Assembly (NCBI GenBank): GCA_026398615.1
Contig: JAPLSN010000023.1
Span: 41,957 to 105,956, forward strand
Direction: 5' to 3'
Source: Spirochaetota bacterium
GTDB taxonomy: Bacteria > Spirochaetota > Spirochaetia > Treponematales > UBA12059
DNA: 64,000 bases
Shown: positions 34,462-43,866 of the stretch, piece by piece
How the letters are laid out: every line of letters begins with the position of its first letter
Position numbering within the stretch: position 1 is the first letter of the stretch
Notes under the pieces: generated by a model
Told to the model about the DNA's origin: nothing
The model's input: only the letters and a program-made list of their open reading frames with translations
The model's database searches: none
Translations under genes and position numbers: made by a program

Positions 34462-36055
34462 ATGGCGCGATCGATTCGCATCGTCAACTACGCGGTCAAC
34501 GGGAGCGGCATCGGTCACCTCGTCCGCCTGTCCGCGGTGAACAGGTGGATACGGCGCTATTGCGCCTTCGCCGGCGTTCGGGCGGAGATATACTTCCTCA
34601 CTTCGAGCGAAGCCGACGGCATCCTGTTCGCCGATCGTTTCGCCTCGTTCAAGCTCCCGTCGAAGACGATCGTGGGCGAAAGCGGCATCGACAAGACGAC
34701 CTATCTTGCCTTGGCGAAACAGTGGGTATGGCACTTTCATCTATCGCCCGATCAAGGACAGCTTCGCCTCGCGCGCCGATTTCCAGGCAATGCTTCCCCT
34801 GTATGACGCCATTCTCGTGCCCGACGATCGGGACGCGGTGGCTCCGGCGGACATGGCGGTGCCGGAGGAGGCGCGAGATCGCGTCACGTTCACCGGGCCG
34901 GTGATGGCGCGCGAGCGGGTCGAGCTGCTCGCGCGCGATACCGCGCGTTTCCGGCTCGGCGTGGAAGGCGACCGTCTCGCCGTCTATGTGTCCGCCGGGG
35001 GCGGCGGCGATCCGTGCGTCGAGCGCCGGCTGCTGGAAACGATGGACGTCCTGGGATCCGATACCGGCATCCACCTCGTCATCGGCGCCGGGCCGCTCTA
35101 TCGCGGACGCGTCGTGCACGGGCCGAGGATGACCTGGCTGGCCGGGGCCGGCGTCGCGGAGCTGATGCCCGGACTGGATGTCGCGATATCGGCCGCCGGC
35201 TACAACACGTTTTTCGAGCTCATGCACGCGGGCATCCCCTCGGTGTTCCTGCCTCAGGAAAAAGTGGCAGATGAGCAGCGCCGACGCGCGGAACGGGCTG
35301 TTTCCGCGGGCGCGGCCGTCATCCTGGACGGGCTCGACGCGAGCTCGCTTCGCGCGGCGATCGGGCGGTTCCGGGATCCGGAGGAACGCCGCCGGGCTTC
35401 GGCTGCCGCGAGCGCCCTGGTCCCGCGGAACAACGCCCGCGCGATGGCGGCGGAGCTCCTGCGCCTCGTGCTGCCTCCTTCGGAAATCGAAGCGGCCGAG
35501 GAGGGAGTCACCGACGAGCTGTTGGCGGCTTCGGTCGAGCTCGGGACCGGGATCGATCGCCTGTTCGAGATCGGCCGCCTGCTGACGCTCCGGAAAGCCA
35601 ACCCCCGGCAGGCGCCCGATGCCGTGATACCGGAGGCCGATCCCGCCTCCGTCAGCAGGCATGCGGCCGCCATCGCGCGGGCCACCGCTTCCCATGGTAT
35701 CCCGATGCCGCAAGCCATGAGGATCATCAACACCATCGTCAAAAAAATCGCGCTGGGGGGAGCCGAAGCCCGCGCGCGCGCAGTCCTCGGCTTGCTCGGC
35801 GACTTCGCGGCGTTCGACGACTGGGCCGGGGCGGACAGCCTCATGAAGGTATTCGTCGTCGAACGGGATCTGGCGGCCCCGGAATTTGCCGCCGACGTGG
35901 GGACATTCCTCGGCCGCCTGCACGCTCGAGGCGACGACCTCTATGGGGGGATCGCGTGCCTGTGCGCTGCCCAGGACGCGGGAGCCGGCGACCTGTCGGA
36001 CAACCGGGACTTGCTGCGGCGGGCATCCGCGCGCCTTGCCGGGGAGCGCGGATGA
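34462..36055 (+). pseudogene. MurG-like glycosyltransferase gene, apparently disrupted by an internal deletion and frameshift
   Basis: The first frame (34462 to about 34737) begins with a GT-B-type nucleotide-sugar glycosyltransferase N-terminus: IVNYAVNGSGIGHLVRLSAV, then FLTSSEADG and TYLALAKQWVWH. The second frame (about 34737 to 36055) continues FIYRPIKDSFASRADFQAML, the UDP-sugar-site-like AISAAGYNTFFELMHAGIPSV and LPQEKVADEQRRRA, and a helical C-terminal domain of about 180 residues. The join lies mid-domain, and the expected stretch between the WVWH helix and the FIYRP strand is missing, so I infer about 100 bases lost plus a frame change. It could be a sequencing or assembly error, since all neighbours are intact and the end overlaps the next gene as ATGA. 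CAGGAG precedes the ATG. Confidence 0.6.
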
Positions 36056-37203
36056 AACCTCCGCTTCCGTCGTCGGGGAAAGCGCTCGTCCTGGCCGGCA
36101 TCGACGCCGGCCGGCCGCTCGCGGGCCCGGAGACGATACACATCGACGTGACCAATGCCTGCAACGCCAACTGCATCACGTGCTGGGACCACTCGCCGCT
36201 GCTCGAGACACCGCGCCCGTCCGAATGGAAGAAACGGCGCATCGACCCGGCCGTCGTGGAAGCCCTCCTCGACGATGCCGTCCTGCTCGGCGGGCTGCGC
36301 ACGGTGATCCTGTCCGGGATGGGCGAGCCGTTCGTCCACCCGGAGATCGATCGCCTGATCACGTCGGTGAAATCGCGCTCCCTCCGGCTGACGCTCATCA
36401 GCAACCTCCTGGCCGCCGGAGCGGCCGACCTGCAGCGGCTCGCGTCCCTGGGGGTGGACGAGATCCTCGTCAGCATCCACGCCGCTACCGAGGCGACCTA
36501 CCGCGCGATGCACCCCAACTTCGACGGCGCCGCATGGGCGGAGCTCATCCGGCGCCTCGACCGCCTCGCCGGAACCGGCGTCGCCTGCAAGCACGTGCAC
36601 GCGATATGCGCGCCGAACGCCGCGGAACTGCCGGCCATGATCGCGTTGGGGCAACGCCACCAGGCGGCCGAGGTCAGCTTCAAGCTCGCCAGCCTGGGCG
36701 GCGGCACGGAAGCCTGCCGCATCGACGAAACGCTCAGGCGGCGCCTGGTGGAGAGGACGGTGCCCGAAGCGGCGGCATTGGCCGCGAGCCTCGGCGTGCG
36801 CTGCAACCTGGAGCTGTTCTCCCGGCAGCTTGCCGCCCCCGGCGAGACGGCGGGAACCACGATGGCCACGGCGCCCGTCGACGAGGTGGGCTGCTTCATG
36901 GGCTACGCGTACGCGCGGGTCACCGTTGACGGCACGGTCCTCTTCTGCTGCAATACAGAGACCGCGGTCGGGACCCTGGGGGCCGGGCCGGGGAATCGCT
37001 TCTCCGACCTGTGGCGGTCGCCGCGCTGGGACGACCTGCGCGCGCGCATGCGCCAGGGGCGCTTCCTGCCGGGCTGCGCGCGCTGCGGGAAGCTCGCGCA
37101 GAACGTGAAGCTCGGAGCGCAGTTCGCGGCGACCTTCGGCGAGGAGCGGCTCGGGGCCGTGAACGGTCATGATGCCCGCAGGGACGGATCGCCGTGCGCG
37201 TAG
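36052..37203 (+). CDS. Radical SAM protein A of the cassette (SPASM-like C-terminus)
   Basis: The 383-residue enzyme has the radical SAM [4Fe-4S] motif CNANCITC (C37, C41, C44), a GMGEP-type SAM-binding motif ILSGMGEPFVHPEI and a partial TIM barrel. The C-terminal part has grouped cysteines (CFMGYAYARV, LFCCNTE, CARCGK) like SPASM/twitch domains that carry extra Fe-S clusters and act on peptides. It starts within the glycosyltransferase stop as ATGA. Sequence family resembles general SPASM peptide-modifying enzymes, but no precursor peptide is visible nearby. Confidence 0.85.
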   Translation: MKPPLPSSGKALVLAGIDAGRPLAGPETIHIDVTNACNANCITCWDHSPLLETPRPSEWKKRRIDPAVVEALLDDAVLLGGLRTVILSGMGEPFVHPEIDRLITSVKSRSLRLTLISNLLAAGAADLQRLASLGVDEILVSIHAATEATYRAMHPNFDGAAWAELIRRLDRLAGTGVACKHVHAICAPNAAELPAMIALGQRHQAAEVSFKLASLGGGTEACRIDETLRRRLVERTVPEAAALAASLGVRCNLELFSRQLAAPGETAGTTMATAPVDEVGCFMGYAYARVTVDGTVLFCCNTETAVGTLGAGPGNRFSDLWRSPRWDDLRARMRQGRFLPGCARCGKLAQNVKLGAQFAATFGEERLGAVNGHDARRDGSPCA

Positions 37204-38057
37204 GCAATCGTCAGCCCACCGTGGAATGGCAGGTATGCGGCGTCTGCAACTACGATTGCAGCTACTGCATCCAGAGCCGGTCCTCGCGAACCGGCCAGCC
37301 GGAAGCCGGGACCGTCGAAGGGCTGCTGGGGTTCTTCGGCCGCCTGCCGGGACGCTGGGAGATCAAGATGAGCGGCGGCGAGCCCTTCGCCGCGGACCTC
37401 TTCATGACCCATGTCGTGCCCGGACTGGTCGAACGCACCGTGCATACCGTCTCTGTGCTGACGAACCTTTCGGCGCCGATGCCCGTCCTGGAGCGCTTCG
37501 CCGCCGCGACGCGGGGACGACTCGGCATCATGAGCGCATCGCTGCATCTCGAGCGCGTCCGGGTCCGCGATTTCGTCGACAAGGCCGTGGCCATGCGCGG
37601 CCTGATCGGGCCCGGGGCGCAGTTCGTGGTCAACACTGTGCTCGTGCCTTCCCGCCTTCCCGAGATCGAGGAGGCCGGGCGGATGGTCGAATCCGCCGGC
37701 CTGCGCTTCTTTCCCCAGGTCATGAAGGTGAAAACGCCCGCCGGGGTCTTCCCGTACGACGAGGAAGACCGGCCGCGTGTCGATGCCCTCACGGGAAGCG
37801 CCGATCGGTACGGCCCTCTTCGCGCGAACACGGCGCCGAGCTATCATGGCCGCCCCTGCTGGGCGGGCGTGGAGTATTTCACGGTCACGCAAACCGGGGA
37901 CGCATGGGCCTGCCGCAGCGCGAAAAGGGAAAAGGAGGGATTCCTCGGCAACGCGCTGGACGGCAGCGTCCGGCTGCGGGATGACCCCGAACCCTGCAGC
38001 TATCGAATGTGTCCCTGTACCGTTCCCGCCAATCGCGGGATGATCGGTGAGGAGTGA
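37194..38057 (+). CDS. Radical SAM protein B of the cassette
   Basis: The 287-residue enzyme carries CNYDCSYC (C18, C22, C25) and the SAM motif KMSGGEPF. Its C-terminal region has RPCWAGVEYF and the cysteine group CSYRMCPCTVPANRGM, a CX4CXC pattern shared with protein C. The GTG at 37194 is the only sensible start in frame and overlaps the end of protein A by ten bases. Proteins B and C are clear paralogues: both have FxRLPGRWExKxSGGEPF, a TNxSAP strand and the terminal cysteine motif. Substrate unknown. Confidence 0.83.
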   Translation: MRVGNRQPTVEWQVCGVCNYDCSYCIQSRSSRTGQPEAGTVEGLLGFFGRLPGRWEIKMSGGEPFAADLFMTHVVPGLVERTVHTVSVLTNLSAPMPVLERFAAATRGRLGIMSASLHLERVRVRDFVDKAVAMRGLIGPGAQFVVNTVLVPSRLPEIEEAGRMVESAGLRFFPQVMKVKTPAGVFPYDEEDRPRVDALTGSADRYGPLRANTAPSYHGRPCWAGVEYFTVTQTGDAWACRSAKREKEGFLGNALDGSVRLRDDPEPCSYRMCPCTVPANRGMIGEE

Positions 38058-38061
38058 GCGG

Positions 38062-39033
38062 ATGACCGCCGGCCCCGCGGACCCGTGCGAACCGACCCCC
38101 CGCCCCCAGGAGGGCGTCGTGAGCTGGAACATCAACACGGCCTGCAATTACCGCTGCGGCTATTGCACGCAGCGATTCAAGGAAGACCGCAACCGCTGGA
38201 GCCGGGACACGCCGCGATTCCTCGAAGCGTTCGCGCGCCTGCCCGGCCGATGGGAAGTGAAGCTGTCGGGCGGGGAACCCTTCGTCCAGCCGACGCTCGA
38301 GGGTATCGTCGCCGGCCTGGCCGCGCTCGGGCACCGCATCTCGATCGTCACGAATTTCTCGGCACCGCGCGAAAAGCTCGAAGCCTTCGTCGCCGCGGCC
38401 GCCGGCCGCGTCGGCGTGTTCTCGTGCAGCCTCCATCTGCCCTACGTCGATGGCGATGACGAATTGGACGGGTTCTTCCGGAAAGCGGCGTGGCTCCAGG
38501 CCGAGCTGCAGGCCGCACATGCCCGGGCAGAGACCCCTGCCCGGGCAGGAGCCCCTGCCGACCTTCCCCGACCCCGCGTCTGCGTGACGACGGTGGCCAC
38601 GCGAGACGCCCTTCCGCGACTGGGCGACCTGGCCAGGCGATCCAAGGCAGCAGGCTTGCCGTTCAAGCTACAGCCGGAAAAGCAGGACCGCGAGGTGATC
38701 CGGTACACGGACGGGGAGGAGCGGACCATCCTCGCGCTCGGAGGGCACAACTTCACCGGCCGGATCGTCCATCGTTTCGAGGGACGGCCCTGCTGGGCGG
38801 GGAGCCGGTACTTCATCCTGGACGACGAGGGGACCGCGTATCGCTGCTATCCCGCGCGCCGATTCCGGGTGGAGAGGATGGGCCGGTTCATCGCCCAGGG
38901 TTTTCGCCTCGCGGACGTACCTTCCCCCTGTCTCTACGCGGCATGCAATTGCACAGTCCCGATCGCGCGTGGCATGATGCCCCTGGCGGGGCTCGAGGCT
39001 TCCCGCATCGATTTCGAGGAGGACCTGTCATGA
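38062..39033 (+). CDS. Radical SAM protein C of the cassette, paralogue of B
   Basis: The 323-residue protein has CNYRCGYC (C28, C32, C35), KLSGGEPF, RPCWAGSRYF and the terminal motif CLYAACNCTVPIARGM. It is longer than B by an Ala/Pro-rich insert near 153-170 that contains two copies of an 18-base repeat. The ATG at 38062 is used because GAGGAG lies nine bases upstream; a GTG at 38047 is less likely. The gene overlaps the next by four bases. Confidence 0.83.
   Translation: MTAGPADPCEPTPRPQEGVVSWNINTACNYRCGYCTQRFKEDRNRWSRDTPRFLEAFARLPGRWEVKLSGGEPFVQPTLEGIVAGLAALGHRISIVTNFSAPREKLEAFVAAAAGRVGVFSCSLHLPYVDGDDELDGFFRKAAWLQAELQAAHARAETPARAGAPADLPRPRVCVTTVATRDALPRLGDLARRSKAAGLPFKLQPEKQDREVIRYTDGEERTILALGGHNFTGRIVHRFEGRPCWAGSRYFILDDEGTAYRCYPARRFRVERMGRFIAQGFRLADVPSPCLYAACNCTVPIARGMMPLAGLEASRIDFEEDLS
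38520..38555 (+). repeat. In-frame 18-bp duplication inside radical SAM gene C
   Basis: TGCCCGGGCAGAGACCCC and TGCCCGGGCAGGAGCCCC stand in tandem. They encode the loop ARAETP-ARAGAP, so this looks like a small expansion in a surface loop between strands of the barrel. Confidence 0.8.
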
Positions 39034-39548
39034 AATACAAGACCTTTCGGGCCATCGCGATCACCGCTCTCGTCGTCGGCGTCGGGGGAGGATCGGTGTT
39101 GGGCGTTCGCGCCTGCGGATCGAGGCCGCGCCGGGACTTCGCGGGGAGCCAGCCGGGCGCCGGTACCGGTCAATCGACGACGTCCACGCCGCAGCCCGCG
39201 ACTCCCGGGCCATCCGCGCCGCAACGGGACCTGGCAGCGGGCGAACAGGCCCTGCGCGAGATGGACAGGGCGATCCTGGATCTGCTGGACAAGCCCATGA
39301 GCGGCGAAAGGATCAAGGACGCGTTCCCGTCGCGCTCCTACAAGGTGAACGTCTACAAGGACTCAGGCTTCGCGCAGGCCAATCGCCTCAAGATCGATTT
39401 CGATCGCGACGAAAAGGACGACGAGAAATGGACGCTCGAAGGGTTCGGGCCCGGCCTGAAGGTGAAGCGTCAGGTGGCCCCGAAGGACGACGCGGACTAT
39501 TCCGAGGAATACCGCCTGCTCGGCGGGGCCTGGGCGCCGAAAGAGTAG
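39030..39548 (+). CDS. Membrane-anchored protein at the end of the radical SAM cassette
   Basis: The 172-residue product has an N-terminal hydrophobic segment (about 8-26) followed by VRACGS, which is not a good lipobox because arginine stands two before the cysteine. It is therefore either a signal anchor or an unusual lipoprotein. A Ser/Thr/Pro/Gly-rich linker (about 35-65) leads to a helical and beta C-terminal domain exported outside: REMDRAILDLLDKPMSGERI, then YKVNVYKDSGFAQANRLKIDF. GAGGAGG precedes the ATG, which overlaps the stop of radical SAM C. It is the only exported product of the cassette. Function unknown. Confidence 0.65.
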   Translation: MKYKTFRAIAITALVVGVGGGSVLGVRACGSRPRRDFAGSQPGAGTGQSTTSTPQPATPGPSAPQRDLAAGEQALREMDRAILDLLDKPMSGERIKDAFPSRSYKVNVYKDSGFAQANRLKIDFDRDEKDDEKWTLEGFGPGLKVKRQVAPKDDADYSEEYRLLGGAWAPKE

Positions 39549-39647
39549 CGTTCACGGGGACGGCGATGCCGGCATGGCGACTCGTCGGCTCCCATGACTG
39601 GTCGACGAACGGGCTCGATCCGATCCATCCCGCCATGCCCGTGACAA

Positions 39648-40844
39648 CTATGGCCTGACCACCCGCGGCGTCCCGCGCTCGAGCATCTTCGCCAGCAATC
39701 CCGCCGGATCCTTCTCTTTCCCGAGGAGTATCATCGCGGCGATGATGTAGGGCTTGTAGCTGGCTTCGCGGTAGGTATCGTCGCGGTAGCGGTCGAAGAC
39801 GCTCGCGGCGACTTCGCCTGCCTTGCAGGACACGTCGGTGATGTCGGCGGGCAGGCAATGCATGTAGAGCGCCGTGCCCGACCTTGTCAGCTTCATCCTG
39901 TCCTCGGTGCACTCCCAGTCCCTGTACCGGGCGTTGTTCTCGAGGCACTTCTTCTCCAGGTCCTTGAGCCCCGCCTGGTCGCCGTTCCTGAGGAGCGGGA
40001 CGCGCTTCTGCATGACGTCGAAGGGGGCCCAGCTCTTCGGGTAGACGATGTCCGCGCCCTTGAAGGCTTCGTCCATGGACGTGACGTGTCGGAAGGAACC
40101 GCCGGACTCCTTCGCCTGGCGTTTCGAAAGCTCGACGACGTCGGGGATGAGGTCGTAGCCCTCGGGATGGGCGAGGGTGATGTCCATGCCGAAGCGGCTC
40201 GCGAGCCCGATGATGCCCTGCGGGACGGAGAGGGGCTTGCCGTAGGAGGGCGAGTAAGCCCAGGTCATGGCGATCTTCTTGCCCTTGAGCCCGTCGATAC
40301 CGCCGAAGTGATTGGAGAGGTGGAGGAAATCGGCCATGGCCTGGGTCGGGTGGTCGACGTCGCTCTGGAGATTGACGATGGCGGGGCGATCGGGAAGGAC
40401 ACCGGCCGCGACGCCTTCGTCGAGGGCCTTGGCCACTTCCCGCTGGTACTTGTCGCCTTCACCCAGATACATGTCGTCGCGGATGCCGATGGCTTCCGAA
40501 AGGAAGCTGATCATGTTGGCGGTCTCGCGGACCGTCTCGCCGTGGGCGATCTGGCTCTTGCCTTCGTCGAGGTCCTGTACGTAGAGGCCCAGTAGGTCGC
40601 AGGCGCTCGCGTAGGAAAAGCGGGTGCGGGTGGAATTGTCGCGGAAGTTGGATACCGCTATACCGGAGTCCCAGACGCGGGTGCTGATGTTCGCGTCGCG
40701 CATGGCGCGGAGCGCGTCCGCCACGAGGAAGGTCGCGTCGATCTCGTCGCGGGACTTCTCCCAGGTGAGCAGAAAATCCTTCCTGAACATGCTGATTTTC
40801 TTCGACCTGAGGGTTTCAATCAATTTTCCGATGTTCTTCTCCAT
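39648..40844 (-). CDS. ygeW: Knotted carbamoyltransferase YgeW
   Basis: YgeW-type enzymes are relatives of aspartate/ornithine carbamoyltransferase found with anaerobic purine genes. The 398-residue protein has the carbamoyl-phosphate motif variant NSTRTRFSYASA, then VNLQSDVDHPTQAMADFLHL and MHCLPADITDVSCKAGEV. The physiological step is thought to be transfer of a carbamoyl group from a purine-ring product to phosphate, yielding carbamoyl phosphate for ATP formation. The ATG at 40844 has AGGAGG upstream. It is the last gene of the purine run, 154 bases after xdhD; the gap holds the inverted repeat CTCCGCG/CGCGGAG without a T-run. Confidence 0.9.
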   Translation of the reverse strand: MEKNIGKLIETLRSKKISMFRKDFLLTWEKSRDEIDATFLVADALRAMRDANISTRVWDSGIAVSNFRDNSTRTRFSYASACDLLGLYVQDLDEGKSQIAHGETVRETANMISFLSEAIGIRDDMYLGEGDKYQREVAKALDEGVAAGVLPDRPAIVNLQSDVDHPTQAMADFLHLSNHFGGIDGLKGKKIAMTWAYSPSYGKPLSVPQGIIGLASRFGMDITLAHPEGYDLIPDVVELSKRQAKESGGSFRHVTSMDEAFKGADIVYPKSWAPFDVMQKRVPLLRNGDQAGLKDLEKKCLENNARYRDWECTEDRMKLTRSGTALYMHCLPADITDVSCKAGEVAASVFDRYRDDTYREASYKPYIIAAMILLGKEKDPAGLLAKMLERGTPRVVRP

Positions 40845-40998
40845 CTTCGTTCCTCCTGTGCTGCCGTATGTCAGGAGCCCTTGTTTTTCGGTCCCCAGCC
40901 CGAGAACCGATCTGCCGGATTTTCGGGAACACGCCTGAAAATTCCGAAGGCTCCTGTCTCCGCGCTCCCGAAACGCGGAGCGCCGTTTCCGCATCGAG

Positions 40999-43866
40999 TT
41001 ATCTCAATTTCCCCATCGCCCGCAGGATCCTCTCCGGCGTGAACGGCCATTCACGCATCCACGCGCCGCAGGCATCGTGGATCGCTATGGCTATCGCCGG
41101 CGCCGCGCCGTTGAGCGATATCTCCGACACGCTCTTGCCGCCGAAGGGGCCGACCTCGTCCTCGACCGGGACGAACTCGACGGTGAAGTCCTCGGGCACT
41201 TCGAAAATCGTCGGGATCTTGTAGTCGAGGAAGCGCGCGTTCACGCAGCGGCCGTTCGCGTCGTAGATCATCTCCTCGTAGAGCGAATGGCCGACGGCCT
41301 TGAGCACGCCGCCGTAGATCTGGCCGAGCGCGAGGGCCGGATTGATCGGCGTGCCGCAATCCTGGTAGGCGTGGTAGCGCCTGAGCTTGACGTCGCCCGA
41401 GCGCACGTTGACCGCCGCTTCCACGAAATGGGCGCCGTAGGGGAACGCGGCATGGTCGGTCTTGAAGGTGCCGAAACCGGTGAGGTCGTCGTGGTACTCG
41501 CCCTGCGTCGACATGTGCGCGAGCTTGGCCAGCGTCACTTCGCCCATCTTCCCCTTCACGATGCCGCGGGGGGCGATGGACAGGTCCGCCTCAGGCTCGC
41601 CCAGGACTGCCGCCGCCGCCGCAAGCACTTTCCGTTTCAGGTCCTCGGCGGCCTTGACCGCGGCGTTGCCCGAGAAGTAGGTCCCCGAGGACGCGTACGC
41701 GCCCTTGTCGAAGGGCGTCACGTCGGTATCGCCGGAAATGACCGTGACGTCGGCCATCTCGAGCCCGAGTATCTCGGCCGCGGCCTTGGCGGTGACGGTG
41801 TCGAGTCCCGTGCCGAGGTCCGCGCCCCCGGAAAGGAGGAGGAGCGTCCCGTCAGCCAGGAGCCTGATCTCCGCGTTGGCCGCGTCGAGCCCGGGCAGGC
41901 CGGATCCCTGCTGGATGATGACGGCTCCGTGGCCGATCTTCCAGTCCGGATCGTCCGAAACGGGTTTGGATCCCCAGGCGAAGGCTTTCCGGCCTCGCTC
42001 CAGCATTTCGCCGAGCCCGCATTCGCCGAGCGTGACCGCGATGCCTTCGCGGCCTTCGCCGAGGCTCTTCAGGATCTCGATGCGCGCGCCCGAGCGGACC
42101 CGGTTCTTCTCGATGAGCTCGAGCTGGTCCATCCCGAGTTCGGCCGCCAGCTCCGCGAGCGCGGTCTGCAGGGCGAAGGATCCCTTCGGCGCGCCGTAGC
42201 CCTGGTAGGCCCCGGCCGGGGAGAGGTTCGTGTAGTACGACTTCACCTCGAAGCGCGCGTTGTCGCACAGGAGGAGCGGGAGGCTCTTCGATATCGCGTT
42301 CATGGGGACGGTGAGGCAGTGCTGGCCATAGGGCCCGGTGTCCGCGTCGAGTTTCATGAATATGGCGGTGAGACGACCGTCCTTCTTCGCGCCGAGGCGA
42401 ACCGTGATTTCCATGACGTGCCGCGTGCGGCTGGAGACGAATTCCTGCTCGCGGTCGTAGCGGAAATAGACGCCGCGGCCGGTGGTCCAGGCGACGTAGC
42501 CGGCCATGTCCTCGACCACGATGTCCTGCTTGGCGCCGAAGCCGCCACCGACGCGTTCCTTGATAACCCGCACCTTGTTTTCGGGTATCCCGATCGCGCG
42601 CGAGACGATGCGCCTGACGTGCCAGGGGACCTGCGTCGACGCGTGGAGGACGAGCCGTCCGCCGTCGACCTTGGCGTACACGACGTGGGGTTCCAGCGGC
42701 GTGCACTGGACGCGGTTGCCGCGGTATGTCCGCTCGATCACGACGTCGGCTTCGGCGAAACCGCGCTCGACGTCGCCGATGCCGCTCGAGACGCTGGCAG
42801 CGAGGTTGCGGTGAGGGTCGGCGTGCAGGGGGAACTGGTAGACGACAGGATCATCGCGGCCGTCTCCAGCGACGCCCGTCCCCTCGGGCGGCTCCCCGGA
42901 GACGTACCTGACTTCGCCCGAGTGCACGACGGGGGCCCCGTCGGCCCTGGCTTCGGCGATCGAGAGGACCGGCTTGAGGACTTCGTACTCGACCCTGACG
43001 GCCTTGCAGGCGGCTTCGGCCTGTCTGGCCGTTTCCGCGAGCACGGCCGCGACGCGGTCGCCGACGTGCCGCACCTTCCGGGAAAACATCCGCTGGTCGT
43101 GCGGGCTCGGTTCCGGGAAGCCCTGTCCGGCCGTGGTGTACACCTTGTCCGGGCAGTTCTCGTGCGTGAAGACGGCGATGACACCGGGCATCGCGAGGGC
43201 TGCCTTCGTGTCGATCGACCTGATCCACGCGTGGGCGTGCGGACTGCAGAGCAGTTTGAGGTGGCACGCGTCCGCGTCGACGCGGTCCTCGACGAAGGCT
43301 TTTTCGCCGCGCACCAGGGTGAAGGCGTCGATCTTGTCGCGATCCTTGCCGACATGCCGCAGATCCGGGCGGAACTCGGGGGCAGCGGCCTCGGAGTAGG
43401 CTGGGTCGGTCAGGCGCATGGACGCTATGCGCACGGCGGCGTAGAACTGCTCGTAGCCGGTGCAGCGGCACAGCGTGCCGGAGAGCGCGTCGCGGATCTC
43501 GACATCCGACGGGGCGTTCGAACGCCCGAGGAGTTCATGGATGGCGAGGACGACCGCCGGTGTGCAGTAGCCGCACTGTACGCAGGCCGCGTCGACGAGG
43601 GCGCGCTGCACGATGGAGAGCTTGCGATCCTTGGAGAAGTGCTCGACCGTGACGACGCTCGAACCTTCGGCCTGTGCCGCGAGGATGATGCAGGAATTGA
43701 CGAGCTTGCGGTCGAGGATGACCGCGCAGAGGCCGCAGGCTCCCTCGCCGTCGCACCCGTCCCTCACGGAGACGACGCCCTTGCGCCTGAGGAGTTCCTT
43801 CAGGGTTTCGCCGTCCGCACAGTCCCACGCGACACGGCGGCCGTTCAGTTCGAGATTCACGGTCAT
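40999..43866 (-). CDS. xdhD: Molybdenum hydroxylase, fused Fe-S and molybdopterin subunit (XdhD type)
   Basis: The 955-residue protein joins a two-[2Fe-2S] domain (about 1-155) to the molybdopterin domain. First-cluster cysteines are in GCDGEGACGLC and C59; the second cluster is CVQCGYC with CRCTGY. Moco motifs include VGGGFGAKQD, GAYQGYGAPKG and a C-terminal PFGGKSVSEISLNGAAPA with HDACGAWMREW. E. coli XdhD (YgfN) has the same length and fusion. It would hydroxylate a purine; selenium dependence is proposed for this class. The ATG at 43866 overlaps the ygfM stop as ATGA; an extension to 44073 is a frame artefact. Confidence 0.92.
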   Translation of the reverse strand: MTVNLELNGRRVAWDCADGETLKELLRRKGVVSVRDGCDGEGACGLCAVILDRKLVNSCIILAAQAEGSSVVTVEHFSKDRKLSIVQRALVDAACVQCGYCTPAVVLAIHELLGRSNAPSDVEIRDALSGTLCRCTGYEQFYAAVRIASMRLTDPAYSEAAAPEFRPDLRHVGKDRDKIDAFTLVRGEKAFVEDRVDADACHLKLLCSPHAHAWIRSIDTKAALAMPGVIAVFTHENCPDKVYTTAGQGFPEPSPHDQRMFSRKVRHVGDRVAAVLAETARQAEAACKAVRVEYEVLKPVLSIAEARADGAPVVHSGEVRYVSGEPPEGTGVAGDGRDDPVVYQFPLHADPHRNLAASVSSGIGDVERGFAEADVVIERTYRGNRVQCTPLEPHVVYAKVDGGRLVLHASTQVPWHVRRIVSRAIGIPENKVRVIKERVGGGFGAKQDIVVEDMAGYVAWTTGRGVYFRYDREQEFVSSRTRHVMEITVRLGAKKDGRLTAIFMKLDADTGPYGQHCLTVPMNAISKSLPLLLCDNARFEVKSYYTNLSPAGAYQGYGAPKGSFALQTALAELAAELGMDQLELIEKNRVRSGARIEILKSLGEGREGIAVTLGECGLGEMLERGRKAFAWGSKPVSDDPDWKIGHGAVIIQQGSGLPGLDAANAEIRLLADGTLLLLSGGADLGTGLDTVTAKAAAEILGLEMADVTVISGDTDVTPFDKGAYASSGTYFSGNAAVKAAEDLKRKVLAAAAAVLGEPEADLSIAPRGIVKGKMGEVTLAKLAHMSTQGEYHDDLTGFGTFKTDHAAFPYGAHFVEAAVNVRSGDVKLRRYHAYQDCGTPINPALALGQIYGGVLKAVGHSLYEEMIYDANGRCVNARFLDYKIPTIFEVPEDFTVEFVPVEDEVGPFGGKSVSEISLNGAAPAIAIAIHDACGAWMREWPFTPERILRAMGKLR

